Source: Sphingomonas sp. AP4-R1 (GTDB taxonomy: Bacteria > Pseudomonadota > Alphaproteobacteria > Sphingomonadales > Sphingomonadaceae). Taken from it: a stretch of DNA of 64,000 nt. The translations under genes and the position numbers were made by a program. Where the stretch lies: the NCBI RefSeq assembly GCF_013113735.1, contig NZ_CP053346.1, forward strand, positions 4,912,001-4,976,000. The letters are read 5' to 3'. Positions 26,870 to 35,167 of the stretch are shown one piece after another (position 1 is the stretch's first letter; each line of letters begins with the position of its first letter). Under the pieces are notes generated by a model, which did no database searches, was not told where the DNA came from, and saw nothing but the letters and a program-made list of their open reading frames with translations.

Positions 26870-29077
26870 CTAACGGAGCACCAGGATTTGCGAACCGTAT
26901 CGCGGCAGATCGATCGACAGGCTGCGGCCGCCGCGCACGGCGCGGCTGGCCACGGTGCGTTCCTCGCCCGTCGATGGATCCCAGCTCTGGACGCTCCGCC
27001 CGGCGCCCCGAAGCATGATCGTCGAGGCGAGGGGGGCGGCGCTTTCGTTGAACAGGAAGAAGACTTTCGCATCGGCCAGCTGGCGGTGCGTGTAGCGGAG
27101 CGCGGTGCTTCGCGATGCCAGTTCGAGGTCCTCCATCCCGACGGCCGATCGCACGGCAGCGGCAAGCTTCGGCGGCACGATCTGCGGCGGCGGGGGTGCT
27201 GCGGGCGGCTGGTCGGGCGGTGTCGGCACCGGTGCTAGCCGCCCGGTTTCGACCGTCGCCCACGAAAATTCGTCGGGCCGCGCCGGTCGCGCCTCGCGAT
27301 AGCTGCCCTCCGTGATCCGTGGCGGTGTCCGTCCCAGAAACAGCACCCTGCCGCCTGACGAAGCGAACGTCCGCAATCGATCGACGACCGCCTTCGGCAT
27401 CAGATCCGGCATCGGCACGATGATGCTGCGGTAGCGGTTGCCGCTGGCCGTCTCGAACGTTCCCCCGCCCGCCTTGAGCGTCGTCCCGACCGCATCCTCG
27501 TCGACCAGATCATAATCGACCTGCATTTCGGACAGCATCCGTTCGGTGGCGACGAACATGTCGTCCGCGCCCTTATCCCGCATCCACACGGTGCCGCGCG
27601 ACTGCAGCACGGCGACGCCCGCATCGGGCCGCCCCATCGACATCAGATAGGAGGCGCGCCGCGTATAGGCGGCCAGCGCCGGAAAATCGGGATCGGCATA
27701 GAAACTCGGCGTCGGCCGGCCACCCGGAATATACATGAATTCGAAGAGGTTGATGCCGCGCACCAGTTGCTCGTCCACCACGTAGCGCGCGACCGGCAAC
27801 TCGGGCGTGGGCCGGAAGGCAGCGAAGCTCTCCGTCATCGCCTGCGGCCTTCCGTTCAGATGCGCGACCGACGACCCGAACCGCGGAAAATCCGATACCG
27901 TGTCGGTCCAGATCTGGTGCCAGATCGCATCGATGCCGGGCGACTGGACGCTGCGCATCGATCGGAAGAAATCGCCCTCGCTCTTGCCGAGCTCGATCTG
28001 GCGCTCCTCGTGATTGAGATGCACCTGATATTGCAGCCCGTAGCGCGCGCACCAGTCCGACTGCATCTGGAAGAAGGTGTCCGCGAACAGCCGCGAGAAG
28101 ACGTCGTAATAATCGGCGCGCACCAGCGTCTGGCGCTCCGTCAGCCGCGTGTCATCATCAAGCAGGAGCGCCGGCAGATCCGCCGTCGGATCATATCCCT
28201 TCAGCGCTTTGAACGTCGCCAGGAAGGCACCCGTCCACGGCAGACTGCCCTTGATCGAATAATCCGGTTCGTCGCCGCGAAAGCCGAGGATCGTCTTGCC
28301 GAATTCGTCCCCCACCGCCGCGCGATAGGCTTCGTGCGTGACCGCGATGTAACGCGCGGTCGCCTCCGGATCGAGATAATCGTGGAGCGACTGGGTATCG
28401 TCCTTCTTGCCCGTGGGGTTCGTATCGGAGCGCGTCGGCGAAGTCCGGAATGCGTGCGCCACGGCGATGACGCGCCATGTGCGCCCGGCGGGGGCCTGCC
28501 AGCCTATCCGTCCGTCGCGGGGTTCGATCGCATGGCTCTCGCCCGAAACCGGATCGATCGCGCTGACGGCGATCAGATCCCCGGGCACGGGGACATCCAG
28601 CGCCCCGCCCCCGGAGACGCTCCAATCGCCCGCCTTCACCAGCGCCTTCATCCGCAGCGCCGGCGCCTGCGCGCTGATCTTTCCGCCGGCGAACCCGCTC
28701 GGATAGCCCGCATCGTCGACGATCCAGATCCGCATGTCGCGCTGCTTCGCGGCGGCCACGAAGCGCTTGAAGAAGGCGAAATAATCCGCGCTGAGATAGG
28801 GATAAGGCAGCCGCCGTCCCCACTGGACGGTGATCGCCTGAAACCCCAGCCCCTTCACCCGATCGAGTTCGGCGGCGATCGCCGCGTCGGTCACGCCATC
28901 ACCGATCCCGTAATAGGGCTCGGGCCCATATTCGGGCGGAGGGCTTTTCCAGCGGGCGAGAACCTCCGCCGCCTTCGGCATCTGCAGGCGCTGCCAGTCC
29001 CGCCCCGCCGCGATCGACGGGCTCGCCATCGCCAGCAGGCCGGCGGCAACGAACCAGCGATCATATCGGCTCGACAT
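26870..29077 (-). CDS. Exported GH106-like glycoside hydrolase (alpha-L-rhamnosidase-type)
   Basis: 735 aa from ATG 29077, preceded by AGGGGGAAGGG; frame continues upstream but only as shadow. The Sec signal ends near SIA-AG. The catalytic-barrel part shows GFQAITVQWG, MRIWIVDDAGYPSGFAGG, GKTILGFRGDEPDYS and YQVHLNHEER, resembling the TIM barrel of large GH106/GH2-like rhamnosidases. A Pro-rich stretch (about residues 615-640) precedes a C-terminal beta domain ending LPRYGSQILVLR. At 735 residues it is shorter than most GH106 enzymes (about 1000). It lies just downstream of the STN-type TonB receptor, as glycosidases in utilisation loci do. Exact substrate is unknown. Confidence 0.68.
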   Translation of the reverse strand: MSSRYDRWFVAAGLLAMASPSIAAGRDWQRLQMPKAAEVLARWKSPPPEYGPEPYYGIGDGVTDAAIAAELDRVKGLGFQAITVQWGRRLPYPYLSADYFAFFKRFVAAAKQRDMRIWIVDDAGYPSGFAGGKISAQAPALRMKALVKAGDWSVSGGGALDVPVPGDLIAVSAIDPVSGESHAIEPRDGRIGWQAPAGRTWRVIAVAHAFRTSPTRSDTNPTGKKDDTQSLHDYLDPEATARYIAVTHEAYRAAVGDEFGKTILGFRGDEPDYSIKGSLPWTGAFLATFKALKGYDPTADLPALLLDDDTRLTERQTLVRADYYDVFSRLFADTFFQMQSDWCARYGLQYQVHLNHEERQIELGKSEGDFFRSMRSVQSPGIDAIWHQIWTDTVSDFPRFGSSVAHLNGRPQAMTESFAAFRPTPELPVARYVVDEQLVRGINLFEFMYIPGGRPTPSFYADPDFPALAAYTRRASYLMSMGRPDAGVAVLQSRGTVWMRDKGADDMFVATERMLSEMQVDYDLVDEDAVGTTLKAGGGTFETASGNRYRSIIVPMPDLMPKAVVDRLRTFASSGGRVLFLGRTPPRITEGSYREARPARPDEFSWATVETGRLAPVPTPPDQPPAAPPPPQIVPPKLAAAVRSAVGMEDLELASRSTALRYTHRQLADAKVFFLFNESAAPLASTIMLRGAGRSVQSWDPSTGEERTVASRAVRGGRSLSIDLPRYGSQILVLR

Positions 29078-29169
29078 AGGCCCTTCCCCCTGCGCCGTCC
29101 CGATCGTGCATCGGGATCCCGCGAAACGCACAGGACGGGCAGACCCAAACGGCCCACCCGCCCGATTTT

Positions 29170-32139
29170 TCAGAAATGCTTGCGAAGACCCAGCGTGACG
29201 ACACGACCTAGGATGTTGCCGGCGCCATAGCCGTTGCTCGAGCGCATGTAGGATGGCTCCGTATCGAACAGATTGTCGATGTCCGCCGTCAGTTCCATGC
29301 TCTGCAGGAAGCCCTCGTCCGGCAGCTTCAGCCCGATGTGGGTCTCCACCGTCGTGAAGCTCGCGATCCTCCCCGTCGCCAGCGGGCCGGCGAAGGTGGT
29401 GTAGGCGTTGTGATAGGCGCCGCTGTAGTTCAGGCTGGCCGAAACGCTGAGGGGCCCCTTCTGTCCCGAAAGCGTGCCGCGCGTCCGAAACCGCTGCTGC
29501 CCGAGCGGAAACTGATCGACCATCGCCGCGCCGGCCGCCGCCGCCTGATTGAACTTCAGGACATAATTGCCCTGAACCTGCGCGGCGAAGCTCGTCCCCC
29601 ATTTCTGCCAGCGATAGCCGACGTCGAAGTCCAGGCCCTCGGTCTTGATCACGGACAGATTGGTCCGCCGCAGCAACGTCACGTTGTAGATCGGCGGAAG
29701 ATCGGCCGGGCCGTTGACGGTATTCGGAAAGTCGACCCGGCTGATATCCTTGATCAGGTTCCAGACGATATTCGGATCGAGCGGCCGCGCCTGGCAGTTC
29801 GTTCCCGTCGGATAGGTGCCGCTGCTGCAGACGATATTGTCGACGATATATTTGCGAAAGTTGGGATCGGTATAGAAGGTCCGGCTCGGCGTGCTGATCC
29901 GATCCTTGAACATCAGATTATAGTAGGTCAGGCTCGCCTTGAAGCCGGGTAGGAAACCCGGCTGAAAGTCGGCGCCGAGCGACCAGGTCTCGGCACGCTC
30001 CGGCCCGAGATTGGGATCGCCGCCGGCAATGTAGATGCCGCCGGGCACCGAACCCTGCGGCAGGCCGGGCGGCAACGTGCCGTTGGCCAGATAGCCGGCG
30101 CGCGTATCGGGCGAATACAGATCGTTGAGCGCGGGCGCGTGGAAGGATTTCCCATACGTCCCCCGGAAGGTCAGCCCCGAAACCGGCGCCCAGTTCACGC
30201 CGATCTTGGGATTCTTGGTCGATCCGAAATCGTTATAATGATCGTAGCGGCCGGACAGAGAAATGTTCAGAAGCTGCAGGAAAGGCAGCGCATTCGCCTG
30301 GGAAAAGACCGGGATGAACAATTCGCCGAAGCCCGAATAGATCTTCCGCGTGCCAAGCCCGCGCTGCGCGCCTTCATCGAAACCGATCCGGCCGGTGGCG
30401 AACAACCCGTTATAATGTTCGGTCCGGTAGACACCGCCCAGCGCGACCTTGAGATCGCCCGCCGGCAGGGTGATCAGCGATCCGTCGATCTTGCTGTTCA
30501 GTTCCCACAGATACTGCTTGCCGACATAATGGTTCTCATAATCGGCGATCGTGATCTGGTTGGCGGCGCTCGTCCGCCCCCCGAAAGGGTCCAGCGCCGT
30601 ATCGGTCGTGGTGCCCGCAAGCAGCGCCGTCACCGCGCGGGGATTGAACGACGCCTCGTGGATGTCGGTATTGCTGCGCGATCCCGTCAGGTAGCTCGAC
30701 CATTTGAAATCATGCGGCAGCGTCACGTCGGCCGTCAGCGTGCCGCCGTAGGTGGTCAGCGTCGTATGATCGAGCAGCGGTATGCCCGTGATCGTCTGCG
30801 GGCTGAAATAGGTCGTGATCGAGGTGACGCTGGCGGGCAGCCCGGTCGGGAAGAAAGGGTTGGCACGCGCGATCACGCCCGAGGTGAAGCTCGGCACGTT
30901 ATAGGCGTTCGCCTTGGTCCGCGAATAGAAGCTGTCGAACCCGATCTCGACGCCGCCCGTCACCTCCTGATGGCCCGACGCGAAGAAGCTCAGCCGCTCC
31001 TGATGCGGATAGAGATCGCCATATTGATAGGTCGTGCAGCGCGGATCGATGGCGCCGGTCGCGGGCTGGATATAGCTGCCCGTCGCCGCGCCGGCCGCAT
31101 TGTTGACCTTGTAGGTCGGCGGAATGCACGCATTGCCGATCAGCCGGAGATCCTGTCCGCCGGTGCCCGAGAAGTCGTTGGTCAGGAATGTCTTGGTCGA
31201 AGCGCGCAGCCGGCTCGTCGCGGAATATTCGCCGGAGACGATCACGCCGCCGCCATCCCACTTCTTGCCGGTCGAGGCATTGCCATTGAGAAGGTGATAA
31301 TTGCTGCCGAAGCCCGAGCGAAACGTGCCCTCCAGCCCGTCATAGTCGCGCCGCGTGATGACGTTGACCACGCCGGCCACGCCGTCCGATCCGTAGGTGG
31401 CCGAGGCGCCGTCCGCCACGATCTCGACGCGCTGGATCGCCGAAGGCGGCACCATCGAGGGGTCGGGCAGGCTCGAAAGCGCGCCGACGCCCACGATGCG
31501 GTGACCGTTGACCAGCGTCAGCGTCGCGCTCTGCCCGATGCCGCGAATGTCGGGCCCCGTGGACAGGCTGCTGTTGGAACGCTGGCCGGGGCGGGGCGCC
31601 GTGTTGAAGCTGGCGAGTTGCGGAACGGTGGCCAGCAATTCCTGCGTGGTCGTGGCGCCCGTCTTGATGATGTCGTCGCGGCCGAGCTGGATCAGATTCG
31701 ATCCGGTCGGCGGCGTGCCCCGGATACTGGAGCCGGTGACGACGATGTCCGCGACCTTTTCGTCGGACGGAGGCGCATCGGCGGCGCTGTTGCCGGGCGC
31801 CGGATCGGCCGGCGGCGGTGTCTGAGGATCGGCGGCCGGCGCGTTCGACGCCAGCGCATAGGTCTGCGCGCTCGTCTGTTGTGCCGTCAGCCCGGTGCCG
31901 CTGATCAATTGGTTGAGCGCGACCGGAACGGCCATCTTGCCGCGCACGGCATTGGCCTGCTTGCCGTCGGTCAACCGGCGCGCCGCGACGATCTGGACGT
32001 CGGCCTGCCGGCCGAACTCGACCAGCGCCAGCGTCACCGGCTGCGCGGCGATGTCGAAGGACTTGGCCTGCGCATGCGCCGGCCCCGCCAGGGCGACAGC
32101 GAATAGCGCGGTCGACGCCAGCATCTTATGATCGATCAT
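29170..32139 (-). CDS. TonB-dependent receptor with STN signalling domain
   Basis: 989 aa. The Sec signal ends near AHA-QA. The STN domain (about 27-100) is KSFDIAAQPVTLALVEFGRQADVQIV followed by LNQLISGTGLTAQ. After a Pro-rich linker the TonB box and plug follow (DIVVTGSSIRG, TQELLATVPQLASFNT, IQRVEIVADGASATYGSDGVAGVVNVIT). The barrel ends VVTLGLRKHF. An STN domain signals to FecR, and fecR/fecI lie directly upstream, so this receptor induces its own locus when loaded. Plug and barrel are strikingly similar to the receptor at 38825-41611, which lacks STN. It probably imports an oligosaccharide or sugar derivative. ATG 32139 follows GGGGAGGA. Confidence 0.92.
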   Translation of the reverse strand: MIDHKMLASTALFAVALAGPAHAQAKSFDIAAQPVTLALVEFGRQADVQIVAARRLTDGKQANAVRGKMAVPVALNQLISGTGLTAQQTSAQTYALASNAPAADPQTPPPADPAPGNSAADAPPSDEKVADIVVTGSSIRGTPPTGSNLIQLGRDDIIKTGATTTQELLATVPQLASFNTAPRPGQRSNSSLSTGPDIRGIGQSATLTLVNGHRIVGVGALSSLPDPSMVPPSAIQRVEIVADGASATYGSDGVAGVVNVITRRDYDGLEGTFRSGFGSNYHLLNGNASTGKKWDGGGVIVSGEYSATSRLRASTKTFLTNDFSGTGGQDLRLIGNACIPPTYKVNNAAGAATGSYIQPATGAIDPRCTTYQYGDLYPHQERLSFFASGHQEVTGGVEIGFDSFYSRTKANAYNVPSFTSGVIARANPFFPTGLPASVTSITTYFSPQTITGIPLLDHTTLTTYGGTLTADVTLPHDFKWSSYLTGSRSNTDIHEASFNPRAVTALLAGTTTDTALDPFGGRTSAANQITIADYENHYVGKQYLWELNSKIDGSLITLPAGDLKVALGGVYRTEHYNGLFATGRIGFDEGAQRGLGTRKIYSGFGELFIPVFSQANALPFLQLLNISLSGRYDHYNDFGSTKNPKIGVNWAPVSGLTFRGTYGKSFHAPALNDLYSPDTRAGYLANGTLPPGLPQGSVPGGIYIAGGDPNLGPERAETWSLGADFQPGFLPGFKASLTYYNLMFKDRISTPSRTFYTDPNFRKYIVDNIVCSSGTYPTGTNCQARPLDPNIVWNLIKDISRVDFPNTVNGPADLPPIYNVTLLRRTNLSVIKTEGLDFDVGYRWQKWGTSFAAQVQGNYVLKFNQAAAAGAAMVDQFPLGQQRFRTRGTLSGQKGPLSVSASLNYSGAYHNAYTTFAGPLATGRIASFTTVETHIGLKLPDEGFLQSMELTADIDNLFDTEPSYMRSSNGYGAGNILGRVVTLGLRKHF

Positions 32140-32320
32140 CTTATCCTCCCCACCCGGCTATTCTGTGCCGGCGAAGGGGAAGAGGCCCGGAGCCCGAAAA
32201 TCCTTGAAAAGAAAATTTCGGCGGACGCATTTTTGTGGGCGACCGTGCGCCGGGACGACCGTGGACGGGATAGGATGGGGCGACTTCTGACCTGTCGGAG
32301 CGGGCCCGGCGCCATCCGGC

Positions 32321-33274
32321 TCAGAGAGCCCGCGAACCCGGAACACCTATCCGAATATCTCCCGTGGACGGGATGGCGACCGGCGCGTTCAGCGTCACGC
32401 GCAGCGCCTTGGCGAACCCTTCGACGTCGTCGGTCCGGAAAAAGCCGTCCAGCCGTTCCTTGGCCAGCGCGGGATCGTCGAGGATCAATTGCCGGTCATT
32501 GTAGCGGTTGAACTCGCTGATCGCGGCCGCCACGGTTTCGCCCCGAAGATCGATGCGGCCATCGCGCCAGGCCAGCACATGATCCACCGATCCCTCCGCA
32601 TCGCGCTGGACCTGCGCGCTATCGGACAGGAATATCCGTTCGCCCGCCGACAGACGCACGCTGGCGGTGTCCTTGCCTTCGGTCCAGGCCTTCACCGTGC
32701 CTTCGGTGACGACGATGTCCGCCCCCTGTTCGCGACGCCGCACCGAAAATGCGGTGCCCACGGCCATGACGCGAACCGATCCCGCCTCCACGAGAAACGG
32801 GCGATGCGGATCGCGGGATACCTGGAACCACGCCTCGCCGCGCTTCAGGGTCACATCGCGGCTTTGCTCGGCGAAGGCGATCTTCATCTCGCTGGCGGTG
32901 TTGATCGCCGCCACCGATCCGTCGGGCAACGGCAGCCGCCGTATCTCGCCGACCTCCGTCTTGATGGTCCTGGCCTTCGTCCAAAGCGCGACGCCGCCCA
33001 CGAACGAGGCTGCCAGCGCCGCTCCTCCGCCCATCAGCAATCGACGCCGCAGAGGATTGATCTCCTCTTTCACCGGCGCCGCTTCGTCTTCGATCTTGTC
33101 GTCCAGCGCCAGCCACAAGGCCTGCGCGTGCAGGAAGGCGCCCCGATGCCGCCTATCCTGCTTCAGCCAGGCGTCCAGTTCCTGCTCATCGTCGAAGCTC
33201 CAGCCCGCACCGTCCATGCGGACGATCCAGTTCGTCGCGATATCGTCGATCTCGTTCCCGCTTGCGCTCGGCAT
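32321..33274 (-). CDS. fecR: FecR-family anti-sigma factor
   Basis: 317 aa. N-terminal DUF4880-like segment (ATNWIVRMDGAGWSFDDEQELDAWLKQDRRHRGAFLHAQALW), single transmembrane helix (LLMGGGAALAASFVGGVALW, about residues 80-100), then the periplasmic FecR domain (GEIRRLPLPDGSVAAINTASEM, FLVEAGSVRVMAVGTAFSVRR) and a C-terminal STN-contacting part. It holds the sigma factor until the loaded receptor signals. ATG 33274 starts 3 bases after the fecI stop; an alternative GTG 33292 would overlap fecI. Confidence 0.9.
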   Translation of the reverse strand: MPSASGNEIDDIATNWIVRMDGAGWSFDDEQELDAWLKQDRRHRGAFLHAQALWLALDDKIEDEAAPVKEEINPLRRRLLMGGGAALAASFVGGVALWTKARTIKTEVGEIRRLPLPDGSVAAINTASEMKIAFAEQSRDVTLKRGEAWFQVSRDPHRPFLVEAGSVRVMAVGTAFSVRRREQGADIVVTEGTVKAWTEGKDTASVRLSAGERIFLSDSAQVQRDAEGSVDHVLAWRDGRIDLRGETVAAAISEFNRYNDRQLILDDPALAKERLDGFFRTDDVEGFAKALRVTLNAPVAIPSTGDIRIGVPGSRAL

Positions 33275-33278
33275 CGAC

Positions 33279-33860
33279 TTACTTTCTCGCACTTCGCAGC
33301 CACCGATCCTTATCGGTGGCGATCACACGACTCCAGCCCAAACGAACGGCCTTCAATCCCAGCCAGAGCTGCTTTTCGACCGTTTTCTCGCTGATGCCGA
33401 GATGCTGCGCGATCTCCCGCTGCGACCATCCCTCGATCTTTCGCAATTCCATGATCTGGCGGCACTTGATCGGCAGCGCCCGGATCAGGCCCAGCAGGCA
33501 CTCATATTCCTGCCGGTCCGCCGCCTGCCGTTCGGGCGACTGCCCATGCAGGTCGTGACATGCATCGATCTCGGCGATCGTCTCGATCTTGACGATGCTT
33601 TCGCGCCGCAGCCGACGGATGGCGAGATTTCGCACGATCGAGAAGAAATAGGCGCGCGGATCGTCGATATGGCTGACGGTGTCGAGCGTCGCGATCCGGC
33701 AATAGGCATCCTGGATGATCTCGTCGCTGTCATCCTGCCTGACGCCCCAGCGCGACAGCCATGCCCGCACCTGACGCTCGCACGGAATGATATGCACGGA
33801 TACCCAGCGCGCACGCGCCATTCTCGATGCTGTCGCAGAGGAACCGTCCCTGCCCGACAT
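33279..33860 (-). CDS. fecI: FecI-like ECF RNA polymerase sigma factor
   Basis: 193 aa from ATG 33860, preceded by AAGGGG; a GTG two codons upstream is possible. Sigma region 2: DDSDEIIQDAYCRIATL and DDPRAYFFSIVRNLAIRRLRRES. Sigma region 4: LPIKCRQIMELRKIEGWSQREIAQHLGISEKTVEKQLWLGL. It directs transcription of the STN receptor operon. The upstream region carries the palindrome TTATCCGATAA (33930-33940), suggesting additional control by a repressor or activator of the sugar locus. Confidence 0.9.
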   Translation of the reverse strand: MSGRDGSSATASRMARARWVSVHIIPCERQVRAWLSRWGVRQDDSDEIIQDAYCRIATLDTVSHIDDPRAYFFSIVRNLAIRRLRRESIVKIETIAEIDACHDLHGQSPERQAADRQEYECLLGLIRALPIKCRQIMELRKIEGWSQREIAQHLGISEKTVEKQLWLGLKAVRLGWSRVIATDKDRWLRSARK

Positions 33861-33929
33861 ATCCACCCCTTATCTTCTGGCGTGACATGGATCCGGCAAA
33901 TCACGGACCGCAGCCGACTTCAGTATATT

Positions 33930-33940
33930 TATCCGATAAT
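33930..33940. promoter_or_regulatory. Palindrome TTATCCGATAA upstream of fecI
   Basis: Perfect 11-bp palindrome about the central base, 70 bases upstream of the sigma-factor start. The same core occurs at 41727 and 52053, each in a promoter-sized gap of this locus. The regulator is unknown. Confidence 0.5.
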
Positions 33941-34022
33941 TGAAGGAGCTGACCCTCGCTTTGTCAATCGCGCGGTCCAACGCTTGGCCGCATTCAAGAT
34001 CATCTTGCCGACAGACGGGCGC

Positions 34023-35153
34023 TCACCGCAGTTGGACATCCCATACTTTGGATCGCCGCGATGTCCCGCTCGGGCCGGTCACGTCCAATATCGTCACGAA
34101 ACTGCCCGCCTTGGCGAAGGCGTGGATCGGATGTCGCTCGGTAGAGCTGGTGCCGTCGCCAAAATCCCAGTGCCACCCCGTCGCCTCGCCCACGCTGTCA
34201 TCGTGAAAGGCGACGAGGCGGCGATCCATGTCGACGACCTTCCAGCTCCAGCGCGCCTCCAGCCTGGGCTGATATTGCGGCTCGACCGGCATGAGCCTGA
34301 ACAAGGGCAGATCGGAGCCGAGCGCGAACATCGGGCGCTGACTGGAGAGCGACCAGAAGCCGTTCTTCCGATCGGTTCTGACATCGTCATAGTCGATCAC
34401 GATCCAGCCGAGCGCGATCAGGGCATTCTCCCGCAGCTTCGATTCCACCGCGCGCTCCGGCCCCTCCGGCCCGGCATAATCGAACGGGGTGATGTAGAAT
34501 TCCAGCCGGTACGTGCCGCCCTGCCCCGGCTTGAAATTGTAGCTCTGGGCCGAGTTGGCGAAGGGGAAATCCTTGATCCATGTGGGGGAGCCCCACGCCA
34601 TCGCCCAATCCTTGTCCTTGCGGGGCGTCATGATGTGATAATTCTGGGCCTGCACACCGTGGCTGTACCAGTGGGTGAGCGAACCGGGCACGCGCGGGTC
34701 GGTCCTAGAGGCGCGCTCGCCGACCCATTCGGGTTTCCAGATATCCTGATGCTGGACGTCGATCAGGGGCGTGCCGGTGAGATCGGCATCCACCACCACC
34801 TCGAACGTGTCGTTGTGCAGGCCCGGCAGCGAGAAATCCCAATAATCGTCCTTGGCCTCGTACAGGAAATACAGCCGGTTGAGCCCCTTCACCCAGCCGA
34901 CCTTCACGCGGATGGTGAGCGTCTTGTCGGGATTGTGGTGGCCGCCGTCCTGATCCGTCATCTGGTCCTGGCCGACGACATAGCTGTCGGGCACCATGTC
35001 CCAGTCCGAAAAGTCACCGTCGATGCGCGGGATGCGGTCCTGCGGAAACTGGAACACCTTGTAGGTGGTCTGCGGCTTGTCGAACGCCGGGGCGGGAGCC
35101 GCCACCAGCCCCACCGCCAGCGCGGCTGCCGACAGAGCATGGGTGCGGATCAT
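34023..35153 (-). CDS. Exported CBM9-like protein with C-terminal PKD domain
   Basis: 376 aa. ATG 35153 has GAGAG six bases before it and gives a proper signal peptide (RTHALSAAALAVGLVAAPAPA); further ATGs up to 35171 overlap the upstream gene stop. The N-terminal half has the CBM9-like start IPRIDGDFSDWDMVP and Trp/Tyr-rich strands (LYFLYEAKDDYWDF, DTFEVVVDADLTG). The C-terminus is a PKD domain (GWHWDFGDGTSSTERHPIHAF). Probably periplasmic or outer-surface carbohydrate binding. Translation is likely coupled to the upstream PQQ dehydrogenase gene, so binding and oxidation of the same sugar is a sensible inference. Confidence 0.75.
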   Translation of the reverse strand: MIRTHALSAAALAVGLVAAPAPAFDKPQTTYKVFQFPQDRIPRIDGDFSDWDMVPDSYVVGQDQMTDQDGGHHNPDKTLTIRVKVGWVKGLNRLYFLYEAKDDYWDFSLPGLHNDTFEVVVDADLTGTPLIDVQHQDIWKPEWVGERASRTDPRVPGSLTHWYSHGVQAQNYHIMTPRKDKDWAMAWGSPTWIKDFPFANSAQSYNFKPGQGGTYRLEFYITPFDYAGPEGPERAVESKLRENALIALGWIVIDYDDVRTDRKNGFWSLSSQRPMFALGSDLPLFRLMPVEPQYQPRLEARWSWKVVDMDRRLVAFHDDSVGEATGWHWDFGDGTSSTERHPIHAFAKAGSFVTILDVTGPSGTSRRSKVWDVQLR

Positions 35154-35167
35154 CGTCATCTCTCTCA

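Noticed and set aside
30139..32106. A 655-codon plus-strand frame opposite the STN TonB receptor
   Set aside because: Antisense of a receptor with complete domains; no recognised motif.
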